Source of the DNA: Streptomyces apocyni
Lineage (GTDB): Bacteria > Actinomycetota > Actinomycetes > Streptomycetales > Streptomycetaceae
Length of the DNA: 64,000 bases
Direction: 5' to 3'
NCBI RefSeq assembly: GCF_009739465.1
Contig: NZ_WHOM01000039.1
Span: forward strand, 124,001-188,000
The stretch's first letter is position 1, and each line of letters opens with the position of its first letter. The notes under the pieces are model-generated. The model was not told where the DNA came from. It searched no databases and worked only from the letters and a program-made list of their open reading frames with translations. The translations under genes were made by a program, and so were the position numbers. Of this stretch, positions 43,466-53,809 are shown piece by piece.

Positions 43466-44407
43466 ATGACGGGCTGGAACGCGAGCGACATCCCCGACCA
43501 GCGCGGCCGTACGGCGGTGGTCACCGGCGCCAACAGCGGCATCGGCTACGTCACCGCCCGCGAACTGGCCCGTCATGGCGCCCGGGTACTCCTGGCATGC
43601 CGCAGCGAGACCCGCGGCAAGGGAGCCCAACACCGCCTCCGCTCCGAAATCCCGGAGGCAGACGTAGAGTTCGTCCCCCTGGACCTCGGAGACCTCTCCT
43701 CCGTACGGAAGTTCGCGTCCGTGTACGGAGACGAGGGGCGGCTGGATTTGCTGATCAACAACGCGGGCGTCATGGCCCTGCCGTACGGCACGACGGCGGA
43801 CGGCTTCGAGAGGCAGTTCGGCGTCAACCACCTGGGGCATTTCGCCCTCACCGGCCTGCTGCTCCCCCAGTTGATGGCCACGCCAGGCGCCCGCGTGATC
43901 AGCGTATCCAGCGCGATGCACACCCTGTCGAACATCGACATCCGCGACCTCAACAGCGAGCGCACATACGGCCGCTGGATCGCGTACGCCCGCTCCAAGA
44001 CTGCCAACCTGCTGTTCATCCACGAGCTGGCGCGCGGCCTCAAGGCGGCGGGCTCGGACGTCGTCGCGGCCGCCGCGCACCCCGGCTACGCGAGCACCAA
44101 CCTCCAGACGGCCGGGCCCCGGCTGGAGGGCCGCCGGTTGTGGGAGCGCGGCATGCGGCTCGCCAACCAGCTCATCGCCCAGTCCCCCGACGCGGGCGCC
44201 CTACCCACCCTGTACGCGGCCACCGCACCCCGCGTACGCCCGGACTCCTTCACCGGACCGAGGCTCCAGGGCTGGCGAGGCACGCCCGCAAAGTCCTGGC
44301 GGGCTCCCTGGACGCGGAACGACGTCGCGGGCGAACGCCTGTGGGCAGCCAGCGAGCGCCTGACGGGCGTCACCTACGATGCCCTCAGAAGCTGTCTCGG
44401 GTCCTGA
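43466..44407 (+). CDS. Short-chain dehydrogenase/reductase (retinol dehydrogenase-like)
   Basis: 313 residues, ATG after cagaggagc. Cofactor loop TGANSGIGYV near 16-25, ACRSETRGKGA (arginine favouring NADP) near 43-53, NNAGVMALP near 94-102, serine in VSSAMHTL, and YARSK near 173-177. The C-terminal extension is typical of the larger RDH/POR-like SDRs. Substrate is unknown. It may follow from the operon upstream, though a 101-bp gap separates them. Confidence 0.88.
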   Translation: MTGWNASDIPDQRGRTAVVTGANSGIGYVTARELARHGARVLLACRSETRGKGAQHRLRSEIPEADVEFVPLDLGDLSSVRKFASVYGDEGRLDLLINNAGVMALPYGTTADGFERQFGVNHLGHFALTGLLLPQLMATPGARVISVSSAMHTLSNIDIRDLNSERTYGRWIAYARSKTANLLFIHELARGLKAAGSDVVAAAAHPGYASTNLQTAGPRLEGRRLWERGMRLANQLIAQSPDAGALPTLYAATAPRVRPDSFTGPRLQGWRGTPAKSWRAPWTRNDVAGERLWAASERLTGVTYDALRSCLGS

Positions 44408-44737
44408 AAATGCGGCCGGGATCGCGCCGTGAGGCGCCGCCGTTGCCTGCGGGGCAACCGCTCCGCCCCGGCCCACATTTCGCAGACGCTCGCGCAGGCT
44501 CGGACAGGCAACGGGAACCGGCCATACCGACCCGCATGGGAAGCTCGGCCCGGTCACCGCCGTCCCTGCAAAGCCCAAGGTCACCCACCCGTCCCGCTGG
44601 GGTCCGGGTAGCGAGAACACGCCATGCCGTTGCGGAACGCCGCCCTCCATGATCGTCCGAAGTGTTTGATGCTTGGTGGCCCGAGCGCCGGACTGACTAA
44701 CCGGTGTGGAGCGTTGGCCATGAATCGAGGGGGGACC
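44408..44737. other. Intergenic region, 330 bp
   Basis: No gene with a credible ribosome site and codon pattern is seen. It must carry the promoter of the secreted-protein gene at 44738. A short reading frame from 44624 continues into that gene but lies before its ribosome site. Confidence 0.5.
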
Positions 44738-45277
44738 ATGGGACGCATGAGAACCGCCGCAGCATCGATCGGTGTGGCATCAGTGATCATCGCAGGGGTA
44801 CTGCCCGCGACCGCGTACGCGGCCGACGGCAACCCAACCCCGCAGGGCGAGGAAGGCATCTGCGGCGGCGGCTGGAAGAAGAACATCTACGGCTACAAGG
44901 CAAAGCACCACGGCAAGGGACCGATCTACAAGGACGGACCGGGCGGCACCATCGTGGTGACACGGGTCAAGGCGGGGTCGCGTGATTCGACGCTGAGCGG
45001 CACATCCAGCATCTCAGTGAGCTACCTGATAGCAGAAGCGAAGCAGGAAGTGGACTACGGGTCGACGAAGACGGCCAGCTGGGGGTCCGAGCACCAGTAC
45101 CGCCGCAATATCAGCAAGGGCAAGTACGGCAACGTCCAGTACGGCTCCTGGGGTCACACAGCCCGGTGGGAGCGGTACTACGAACTGCCGAACTGTAAGA
45201 AGTCCCAGCGCAGCAGCGGTCCGGCGAAGGTGATGAACAACCACGTCGGGTTCAAGTACTGGCAGACGAGTCAGTGA
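44738..45277 (+). CDS. Secreted aromatic- and lysine-rich protein of unknown function
   Basis: 179 residues; ATG directly after gaggggggacc. Signal peptide with cleavage near 28 (PATAYAADG). The mature protein has two cysteines (about 39 and 155), a segment GPGGTIVVTRVKAGSRDSTL, then SISVSYLIAEAKQEVDYGST (an amphipathic pair of strands), HQYRRNISKGKYGNVQYGSWGHTARWERYYELPNC. It is like a family of actinobacterial secreted proteins with a long alternating strand hairpin. This pattern recalls beta-pore proteins, but no firm relation can be claimed. It overlaps a lipoprotein gene. Confidence 0.72.
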   Translation: MGRMRTAAASIGVASVIIAGVLPATAYAADGNPTPQGEEGICGGGWKKNIYGYKAKHHGKGPIYKDGPGGTIVVTRVKAGSRDSTLSGTSSISVSYLIAEAKQEVDYGSTKTASWGSEHQYRRNISKGKYGNVQYGSWGHTARWERYYELPNCKKSQRSSGPAKVMNNHVGFKYWQTSQ

Positions 45278-45735
45278 GGCGTGCGGCGGCCGGGGCCCTG
45301 ACAGCGGTGCTGCTGGCAGTTGCCGGATGCACAGCGGACGACACCCCCAGTCCGGAGCCTTCTCCTACGGCCAAGGCTCCGTCGCCTACGGCGACGCCCG
45401 AGAAGGTGACCCTGCCCGAGGTGCGCAAGGGCTACCGCACGGCAGCCCAGGCAGGGCCGCGCCTCGCAAACGGCGGGCTCGGCATCGTCGAGTTCGGCAA
45501 AGGGGTGACCTGGGTCGGCGTCTACTGCCGTTCCGAGGGGCGTTCCCCGGAAAAGCTCTCCGTCGTGATCGATACGATCGGCGAGTTCACGACCGTCTGC
45601 CCCACAGGTGAGGTGCAGCACGAGCTGCACCAGCTCAATCTGACGGAGCCCTTCGACGGGCAGGTGCGGATCGAGACCGCCGACGACGTCCGATGGGCGG
45701 CGAACGTTCAGGTATCCGCTCCCGCCGACAGCTGA
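45274..45735 (+). CDS. Lipoprotein of unknown function, coupled to the secreted protein
   Basis: 153 residues; GTG start overlaps the previous stop (GTGA). Signal peptide with lipobox LLAVAGC (cysteine at about 19), followed by a Pro/Ser/Thr spacer and a globular beta-rich part with two cysteines (about 88 and 110). The overlap implies the two proteins are made together and may act together at the cell surface. No family is recognised. Confidence 0.72.
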   Translation: MRRAAAGALTAVLLAVAGCTADDTPSPEPSPTAKAPSPTATPEKVTLPEVRKGYRTAAQAGPRLANGGLGIVEFGKGVTWVGVYCRSEGRSPEKLSVVIDTIGEFTTVCPTGEVQHELHQLNLTEPFDGQVRIETADDVRWAANVQVSAPADS

Positions 45736-45743
45736 CACGCATG

Positions 45744-45796
45744 AGCGTCTTGAGCCGGGGTACTGCCCGCACGGCAGTACCCCGGCTCAAGACGCT
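45744..45796. terminator. Very long perfect hairpin (24-bp arms)
   Basis: Two 24-base perfect complementary arms surround a five-base loop (cgcac). The hairpin lies between the lipoprotein gene and the convergent small gene, 9 bp after the lipoprotein stop. It is probably a bidirectional terminator, but the arms are much longer than usual. Confidence 0.75.
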
Positions 45797-45800
45797 GAAC

Positions 45801-45822
45801 GGCCACGTCCGTGGACGTGGCC
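45801..45822. terminator. Second hairpin, perfect 10-bp arms
   Basis: GGCCACGTCC/GGACGTGGCC with a 2-base loop follows the long hairpin and lies just before the stop of the leftward DUF7848-like gene, likely its terminator. Confidence 0.65.
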
Positions 45823-45826
45823 CCGG

Positions 45827-46113
45827 TCAGTGCTGCTCGCCGTTGGCCGGGGGCGGGATCTCCGCGTACGGGTTCCCGTCGGCCGGGACCGTCCGCCAGT
45901 ACGTCTCGGCGGTCAGCTTGAACCCCCGGTGCCCGGGATGGCGCCCGGTGTGGGCCAGGGCCCAGTCCTGTTGCACCGTGGTCGAGTTGTCCGTGACCGG
46001 CGATTCCTGATGGCACGTCATGCACGCCAGTTGGAAGATCCCGGCCGGACTCCGGGGCGAGTGTCGGCCGATACCGTCCACACCGCGTACGCGAACCGTC
46101 TGCGCGGGCTCAT
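45827..46113 (-). pseudogene. DUF7848-like protein, frame-shifted
   Basis: The ATG at 46113 overlaps the upstream stop (TGATG) and begins MSPRRRFAYAVWTVSADTRP, the usual start of the family. That frame soon stops. One base further, the frame continues as FQLACMTCHQESPVTD, then DWALAHTGRHPGHRGFKLTAETYWRTVPADGNP, the usual family ending, to the stop at 45827. A single missing base within a short run of C and G near 46045 (ccggccgga, reading plus) explains this. It could be a mutation or a sequencing error. Confidence 0.6.
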
Positions 46114-46304
46114 CAGACCCTCCTGGTGGCGCAGCGCGAGCACCGGCACGGGGGCCAGGCCATCGACTCAACAAGGCGCTCGGGGTCCGGGCGCCCGGCG
46201 ACCGTGCGGGGCCCGAACACGCTCACCTGCTGGCCATCGGCCGTGAGCCGGTAGGTGTGCAGCGTCATGCGCGAGGTGCCGCTAGGCGGGGTTCCGGCGT
46301 TCAC
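46113..46304 (-). CDS. Small conserved Streptomyces protein (HTYRL type)
   Basis: 63 residues; the ATG 12 codons later (MTLHTYRLTADG) is an equally good start. The protein reads TLHTYRLTADGQQVSVFG, then ESMAWPPCRCSRC with a CXCXXC zinc-like end. Small proteins of this form occur in the leftward runs beside GntR regulators of integrative elements. Function unknown. It overlaps both neighbours. Confidence 0.6.
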   Translation of the reverse strand: MNAGTPPSGTSRMTLHTYRLTADGQQVSVFGPRTVAGRPDPERLVESMAWPPCRCSRCATRRV

Positions 46305-46516
46305 CGCGCCCTCCGCTCTCCGGCGCCCGGCAGCAGGGCCGCTACGTCGGGCAGTACCGGGAAGTGCGGCGCGCAGTCGGGGCAGGCGTAGACGCTGAAG
46401 CCGGGCCCCGAATTCTGGTGCACGTCAGAGACGAGCACCGGCCGGTCCGTGAGTCCGTCGCATCGCGTGCACGCCCGTTGCCGCGCTCCCGGTGTCCTGC
46501 TGCTGGCCGCGTCCAT
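46301..46516 (-). CDS. Small zinc-ribbon-like protein
   Basis: 71 residues with ACTRCDGLTDRPVLVSDVHQ (CXXC near 16-19) and VYACPDCAPHFP (CXXC near 45-48). The two CXXC pairs suggest a single zinc ribbon. It overlaps the gene on each side by four bases or less, so the run is probably one operon. Function unknown. Confidence 0.65.
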   Translation of the reverse strand: MDAASSRTPGARQRACTRCDGLTDRPVLVSDVHQNSGPGFSVYACPDCAPHFPVLPDVAALLPGAGERRAR

Positions 46517-46683
46517 CAGGCCACCCCCGCCGCGCCGACGAGATGCCGGTCAAGATCGACACCGAAGTCGGCCGCGAGCACCAGGGCCAGGCACCGCCGC
46601 CGCTGCCGGGCCCGTTCCTGCCGCCGCTCATGCTCAACCAGGTATGGGCGGACCAGCGCGGTTTCCTCGCCGTCGAGCGGCAC
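46516..46683 (-). CDS. Small helical protein of the GntR-linked operon
   Basis: Start uncertain: the GTG at 46683 (PLDGEETALVRPYLVEHERR) is preferred to a longer form up to 46806 because the sequence before it is Pro/Arg-rich and unlike the family. The recognisable part, ETALVRPYLVEHERRQERARQRRRCLALVLAADFGVDLD, is a long charged helix followed by a short apolar end, the same as in other such operons. Function unknown. Confidence 0.5.
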   Translation of the reverse strand: MPLDGEETALVRPYLVEHERRQERARQRRRCLALVLAADFGVDLDRHLVGAAGVA

Positions 46684-46876
46684 GTTCCAGCCCGTACGGC
46701 GAGCGGGGAGCCGGAGGCCACACCCGCTCGCGCCGAGGCGCGACGGGAACGGGCACGGAGCACGAGGGAGCCCGGTCGGGCGCGGGAAGAACGGCGGACC
46801 CGGCACGGTGACGACCGCACCCCCGCAAGCCGAAGATCAAGATCGCCCACAGGATCAGGGCATGGATAATGCTCAC
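46634..46876 (-). CDS. Small membrane protein
   Basis: 80 residues from a GTG nine bases after ggag. One membrane helix at residues 3-18 (IIHALILWAILIFGLRG) is followed by a basic, Pro-rich tail. It overlaps the next gene by 50 bp even with the shorter start, so its true end or that of its neighbour may be wrong. Small single-helix proteins are usual in this type of operon. Confidence 0.45.
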   Translation of the reverse strand: MSIIHALILWAILIFGLRGCGRHRAGSAVLPAPDRAPSCSVPVPVAPRRERVWPPAPRSPYGLERAARRRGNRAGPPIPG

Positions 46877-46892
46877 TGTCGTCAACTCCACT

Positions 46893-47189
46893 TCAGTTGG
46901 TGGCCACGCCCCGGGGCCCTGCCAGGCCGCCGGGGCCTCCTGTTGCTGAACCGCGGTCGATCTCCGCCCACACCGACGCGGCGTCAACGGTCACGTCGTG
47001 GCCGTATCGATCGGCTTCCGCCAGAGCCGCCAGCAGTGGCATGCGGGCTACATCCGGCAGAGGGTCCGGTAGGCCGACCTCCACCCGAACGTGCGGTGGG
47101 TGGTCGTAGGTGCGTGGCTCACGCCCGGTAAGTGCCTCCAGGTGGGCAGCGAGCGCCTCAACCCGTGACCTGAAAGTGCACACAGGCAT
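46893..47189 (-). CDS. Hypothetical protein of the GntR-linked operon
   Basis: 98 residues, ATG after a G-rich site. It reads VCTFRSRVEALAAHLEALTG at the start, then HVRVEVGLPDPLPDVARMPLLAALAEADRYGHD, a two-helix plus strand layout. It is the first leftward gene, divergent from the GntR regulator across 125 bp. Function unknown. Confidence 0.6.
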   Translation of the reverse strand: MPVCTFRSRVEALAAHLEALTGREPRTYDHPPHVRVEVGLPDPLPDVARMPLLAALAEADRYGHDVTVDAASVWAEIDRGSATGGPGGLAGPRGVATN

Positions 47190-47221
47190 CCCCCGTGAAC
47201 GCGTGACCACGTACCGTATTT

Positions 47222-47233
47222 CTACTTAAGTAG
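47222..47233. promoter_or_regulatory. Palindrome CTACTTAAGTAG, probable GntR operator
   Basis: A perfect 12-bp palindrome in the AT-richer gap between the leftward operon (start 47189) and the rightward GntR gene (start 47315). GntR/KorSA-type regulators bind short palindromes in such places. Confidence 0.6.
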
Positions 47234-47314
47234 CTTTCACCTGATGCAGTAGCTTGTCAATGTCGACTGCACGCGCACCGCCCGCCCCCAGCAGGGGCAC
47301 TGGGAGAGCTACCA

Positions 47315-48073
47315 ATGGCCCGTGAGGCTCCGTACCTGGAGGTAGCTGACGCCCTGCGCGCGCGAGTTCTCGCAGGTGAATGGGCCGTCGGGGAACGGCT
47401 GCCCTCCCGTGCTCAGCTGGCAGCCGAGTACGGCGTCGGCCGGAACGTCACGCAGCGGGCCGTGGATCGCTTGATCGTTGAAGGGCTTCTCGAAGGCCGG
47501 GCAGGCTCTGGCACGTACGTACGGAGGCCGCGCGAGCGAATGCGGATGGTCCGTTCCCGCCACCGCGAGCGCCGAGGCGGCTCCCCCTTCCGTGCGGACA
47601 TGAAGGAGCACGGGAAGGCTGGCACTTGGGAGGCTCACAGCACTGCCCGCACCCCGGCATCTGAGCGGATCGCGGAGCGTCTGGCCATCGAGCCCGAGGA
47701 TCTTTGCGTCGTTACGCGCTATGAGTTCATGGCCGACCATCAGCCGGTGCAGCTTTCCGAGTCCTGGGAGCCCATGGCCATCACGGACGGCACCCCGATC
47801 GTGCTGCCCGAGATGGGGCCGTTGGCAGGCAGGGGCGTGGTGGAGCGGATGCGCTCCATCGGCGTCATCATCGAGACCGCCGTCGAACTGCCTCGCCCGG
47901 ACCGCGCCACCCAGGAGCAGGCGAACCTCCTTGGCATCCACCCCGGGGACTTGCTGCTCGTGATCGAACGGACCTACTACGACACCGACGGCCGCCCCGT
48001 CGAGACAGCCGATATCGTCGTGCCAGACATCCGGTGGGAAGTGGCGTACGAGTTCGGCATCGACCGCCTGTAA
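47315..48073 (+). CDS. GntR-family regulator with UTRA domain (KorSA-like)
   Basis: 252 residues. The winged helix covers about 5-72 (PYLEVADALRARVLAGEWAVGERLPSR, then GRNVTQRAVDRLIVEGLLEGR) and the UTRA ligand-binding domain about 110-245 (with TRYEFMADHQPVQLSESWEP and ETADIVVPD). It is like the KorSA repressors that hold integrative elements silent, but the family also has catabolic regulators. It likely binds the palindrome at 47222 and controls the leftward small genes. Confidence 0.85.
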   Translation: MAREAPYLEVADALRARVLAGEWAVGERLPSRAQLAAEYGVGRNVTQRAVDRLIVEGLLEGRAGSGTYVRRPRERMRMVRSRHRERRGGSPFRADMKEHGKAGTWEAHSTARTPASERIAERLAIEPEDLCVVTRYEFMADHQPVQLSESWEPMAITDGTPIVLPEMGPLAGRGVVERMRSIGVIIETAVELPRPDRATQEQANLLGIHPGDLLLVIERTYYDTDGRPVETADIVVPDIRWEVAYEFGIDRL

Positions 48074-48307
48074 CGGGGGCGCCCTATCCCATGGCCGCTA
48101 CGGATGCCGGGTACCTTGTCCCGTGCGTGAGCATCGTCGTAGTGAGCTAGGGCGGGGACCGCGCGGAGTAGGCGGCGGAGTTCCGTCCCAGCAGCGGCCG
48201 GTCATAATCCGTAGTTCATCCTCGTCGCCCCAGGCGGCGCAGTCGGGTTGCGGCTCGTCGCTTGGTTCGGCGAGCGCGGCTCCTCGAGAGGGCCAATGCG
48301 TGACGCG

Positions 48308-48640
48308 TTACGCCGTCGAGTCAGGAGCCGTGGTCCTGGCCACCCACCGGAGGTACGCCTCTGACCCCGCCACGATCGGCACCGCCGAGACCTCCGGGTT
48401 CGTCCACGGACGGTGCTTCAGCAAGTGCGACTCCACATCCCCGTACCGGTCGGCGCTGGTCTTCAACAGGAGCTGCCACTCCTCGCCAGTACCGAACTCA
48501 CCCTTGTGCCAGAAGGCGGAGATGACGGGGCCGATGATCTGCGCCCCGGCCACAAGTCGGCTCATCACCACCGACCGAGCCAGCTCCACCGCCTGCCCTT
48601 GGCTCTCCGTCGCGGTGGACACCTGAAGGTAGTCAGCCAT
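48308..48640 (-). CDS. CutA family protein (copy 2, diverged)
   Basis: 110 residues, ATG chosen because the upstream in-frame part is unlike CutA. The pattern LARSVVMSRLVAGAQIIGPVISAFWHKGEFGTGEEWQLLLKTSADRYGDVESHL and HPWTNPEVSAVPIVAGSEAYLRWV follows CutA closely, but the copy-1 segment LAACAQISGPVTSVYRW is changed to LVAGAQIIGPVISAFWH, losing the cysteine. It is an isolated, probably acquired paralogue. Confidence 0.85.
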   Translation of the reverse strand: MADYLQVSTATESQGQAVELARSVVMSRLVAGAQIIGPVISAFWHKGEFGTGEEWQLLLKTSADRYGDVESHLLKHRPWTNPEVSAVPIVAGSEAYLRWVARTTAPDSTA

Positions 48641-48724
48641 GCCCGCGACCCTATCGGCAGGCAGAGCATGAGCACCGGAATGCCAACCGGCACCCAGGGC
48701 ACATGACAGCCACGGAACATGACA

Positions 48725-48757
48725 GAGGGGGCACCCCCGCACAGGGTGCCCCCTCTC
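48725..48757. terminator. Terminator beyond the ppdK gene
   Basis: Perfect 13-bp stem AGAGGGGGCACCC/GGGTGCCCCCTCT with a 7-base loop. It lies 103 bp past the ppdK stop (leftward) and beyond the start of the second cutA, so it probably ends ppdK transcription. Confidence 0.75.
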
Positions 48758-48859
48758 TGTGGACCGGGGCCGTCACCGATCGGTGAGGGTCGGGGACCAG
48801 TGACGGCCCCGGAGTTCAGTGGGGCAGACGGGTCTGACCCGTCCGCCCGGTCTGACCGG

Positions 48860-51580
<2,721 letters not shown>

Positions 51581-51927
51581 GGGTCTCGGCTCCTCGAGGA
51601 CTCGGTGGCTGCCCTGACGGCGAGGAATCTACCCAGATCAAAGGCGTCTGGGTACGGCCACTTGTGGGTCATGCGGCCGTAACCACCCGTCCGCCAGCAG
51701 ATCGAAAGTGACTCAGCGGTAGGGAGGCTTAGGTGCACGCCTTCACTACCTGAAGGGTCAACCCTCGTAGACCTGGGGTTTCGCTCACATGAGCAGCTTC
51801 AACTCATATGTGATTTCACTTCTTGAACACAAAAGGGGTGGCACCCGGTGCCACCCCTTGAGGAAGTACAGCCGCCTCAATACCGCTCATCTGAGCATGA
51901 CCCCTATCAGGGGTGGCGAGAATCACG
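51581..51927. other. Intergenic region between ppdK and the HAD gene
   Basis: About 350 bp. It holds the ppdK promoter (not resolved) and the terminator of the leftward HAD gene at 51833. No gene seen; a short frame at 51550-51738 has no support. Confidence 0.5.
51833..51859 (-). terminator. Terminator of the HAD/ABC operon
   Basis: A 13-bp palindrome AAGGGGTGGCACC...; on the minus strand it is followed by TTTTGTG. It lies 69 bp beyond the HAD gene stop. Confidence 0.8.
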
Positions 51928-52695
51928 CTACGCGAGGCGGCTGGATTTCACGATCCGGACCGCGGCCCTCAGCATCCCGAGATCCACCTCCTCCAAGCTG
52001 GCCGCGAAGACCCGCGCGGGTGACGGCGGCACCGGCAGAGCTGAGGGCACCACCAGCACCCCACACCCCGCCGCCTCCGCCGACGCCGTCCCGTCCGGCG
52101 AGTCCTCGACCGCCACACAGGCGGCGGGCGCGGCCCCGAAGCGGTCAGCCGCCGCCTGGTAGGGGTCCGGATGCGGCTTGGTCCGTACGGTGTCGTCGGC
52201 GGACAGCGTGAAGGCGAACGGCACGTCGGCCAGCGCTCCCCCGACCACCGAGTCGACCACCACCCGAGGCGAGGCGCTCACCAACGCGAAGGGCACCCGG
52301 TGTCGCTCCAGCGAGGCCAGCAGCCGCCGGGCGCCGGGGCGGAGCGGGGCGCCCTGCTCGACGCGGCGGAAGAAGGCGCTGGTCAGCGCGGCGGCGACCG
52401 GATGGGCGACCGGATGGGCGACCGGATGGGCGGCGGAATCGGCGACCGGCTGGGTGACGGGGGCGCGCGCTCCCGCGACCCGTATCAGATGAGCGGCCGT
52501 GTCCTCGACCGCCCGCCCGACCACCTCGGGCCCGTCCGCGTCACCCAGCACATGCCCGAGCCCCGCCGCGACCTCCGCCGTCGCCTCCCACCACAGGCCC
52601 TCGGTGTCCACCAGCGTGCCGTCCATGTCGAACAGCACGGCGGCGGGCAGCGCGGCCGTGGCCGACCCCTCGACGGCCCGCACGGGGGCGCTCAC
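51928..52695 (-). CDS. HAD-superfamily hydrolase (beta-phosphoglucomutase-like)
   Basis: 255 residues. Motif I is LFDMDGTLVDTEGLWW near 21-36, motif II VSASPR near 138-143, motif III lysine in KPHPDPY near 173-179, and motif IV VEDSPDG near 195-201. A HPVA-HPVA-HPVA repeat near 88-100 comes from three 12-bp repeats at about 52393-52430. It is the last gene of the transport operon, with start overlapping the ATPase gene. The operon's putative substrate may be a phosphorylated or phosphonate compound. Confidence 0.85.
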   Translation of the reverse strand: MSAPVRAVEGSATAALPAAVLFDMDGTLVDTEGLWWEATAEVAAGLGHVLGDADGPEVVGRAVEDTAAHLIRVAGARAPVTQPVADSAAHPVAHPVAHPVAAALTSAFFRRVEQGAPLRPGARRLLASLERHRVPFALVSASPRVVVDSVVGGALADVPFAFTLSADDTVRTKPHPDPYQAAADRFGAAPAACVAVEDSPDGTASAEAAGCGVLVVPSALPVPPSPARVFAASLEEVDLGMLRAAVRIVKSSRLA

Positions 52696-53804
52696 GACGC
52701 CGCCGCGACGACGAGCACCGGCTGCTCGGCGAGGCCCACGGTGGCGCGGACGCCGGGAGCCAGCGCGCCCGCGTCCCGCGAGGCCAGGTCGGCCTTGACG
52801 GACACTCCACCGGGCAGGTCGAGCAGGACACGGGTGACGGAGCCGAAGAAGGACGCCGCGACCACGGTGGCGTCGCCGTCGGGCTCCACGGTCGCGGTGA
52901 CGTTCTCGGGGCGTACGAGGACCTCGACGTCACGGGCGCCCTCGGGAGCGGCGCCGTCCACCGGTTGCTCGGTGCCCACAACCGCGACCCGGCCGGAGTC
53001 CGTCATCCGTCCCGGCAGCCGGTTCATGGTGCCGACGAACTCGGCGACGAAGGCCGTGGCGGGCCGCTCGTACAGCTCGGAGGGGGCCGCGCACTGCTCC
53101 AGCCTCCCGGCGTTGAGTACGGCCACCCGGTCCGCCATCGACAGGGCCTCCTCCTGGTCGTGCGTGACGAAGATCGTCGTGATGCCGAGCGAGAGCTGGA
53201 GCCGCCTGATCTCCTCGCGCAGGGTGAGCCGGACCTTGGCGTCCAGCGCGGACAGCGGCTCGTCCAGGAGCAGGACGCGCGGCTCGAGGGCGAGCGCGCG
53301 GGCCAGCGCGACGCGCTGCTGCTGGCCGCCGGACATCTGGTGCGGGTAGCGGTCGCCGTGCTCGGGCAGGCCGACCAGCTCCAGGAGTTCGGCGGCGCGG
53401 GCGGCGCGCTGGGCGGCGGGGACCTTGCGGACCCGCATCCCGAAAGCCACGTTGTCGCGGGCGCTGAGGTTGGGGAAGAGGCTGTACGACTGGAAGACCA
53501 TGCCCGCGTCACGCCGGTTGGCGGGCACCCGGGTGATGTCCTCGCCGTCGACCAGCACTTCGCCCGCGTCCGGGGTCTCGAAGCCCGCGATGACGCGCAG
53601 GGCGGTGGTCTTGCCGCAGCCGGACGGGCCCAGCAGGGCGAGCAGTTCGCCGGGCTCCACGGTGAGGTCGAGGCCGTCGAGGGCGACGACACCGGAGCCG
53701 AACTCCCGGCGCAGGCCGCGGAACTCGACGCGGGCGCCGCCGCCACGGGTCGCGGCGGGCTCGGTACGCCCGGCCACCGCTGCCGCTGTTGTTGATACGG
53801 ACAT
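52692..53804 (-). CDS. ABC importer ATPase (PotA/phosphonate/iron-type)
   Basis: 370 residues. Walker A GPSGCGKTT near 61-69, signature MSGGQQQR near 157-164, Walker B LLLDEPLSALD near 178-188, H-loop VTHDQ near 213-217, and a TOBE domain from about 285. The ATG at 53804 is chosen because an earlier in-frame segment lies in the permease gene. Such ATPases pair with Fe3+, spermidine or 2-aminoethylphosphonate permeases. It is downstream of two permeases and upstream of the HAD gene. Confidence 0.93.
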   Translation of the reverse strand: MSVSTTAAAVAGRTEPAATRGGGARVEFRGLRREFGSGVVALDGLDLTVEPGELLALLGPSGCGKTTALRVIAGFETPDAGEVLVDGEDITRVPANRRDAGMVFQSYSLFPNLSARDNVAFGMRVRKVPAAQRAARAAELLELVGLPEHGDRYPHQMSGGQQQRVALARALALEPRVLLLDEPLSALDAKVRLTLREEIRRLQLSLGITTIFVTHDQEEALSMADRVAVLNAGRLEQCAAPSELYERPATAFVAEFVGTMNRLPGRMTDSGRVAVVGTEQPVDGAAPEGARDVEVLVRPENVTATVEPDGDATVVAASFFGSVTRVLLDLPGGVSVKADLASRDAGALAPGVRATVGLAEQPVLVVAAAS

Positions 53805-53809
53805 ACGCG

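Larger units (their letters stand above)
45827..48073. mobile_element. Regulatory remnant resembling a pSAM2-type integrative element
   Basis: A GntR/UTRA regulator is divergent from a run of small leftward genes with the compositions found beside KorSA-type regulators in actinomycete integrative and conjugative elements. No integrase, excisionase, replication or transfer gene is present, and one small gene is frame-shifted. It is either a decayed remnant or a free-standing regulatory module; the element assignment is an inference from gene types. Confidence 0.45.

Noticed and set aside
43397..44080. Minus-strand 227-codon frame inside the second SDR
   Set aside because: Antisense shadow of a gene with full SDR motifs.
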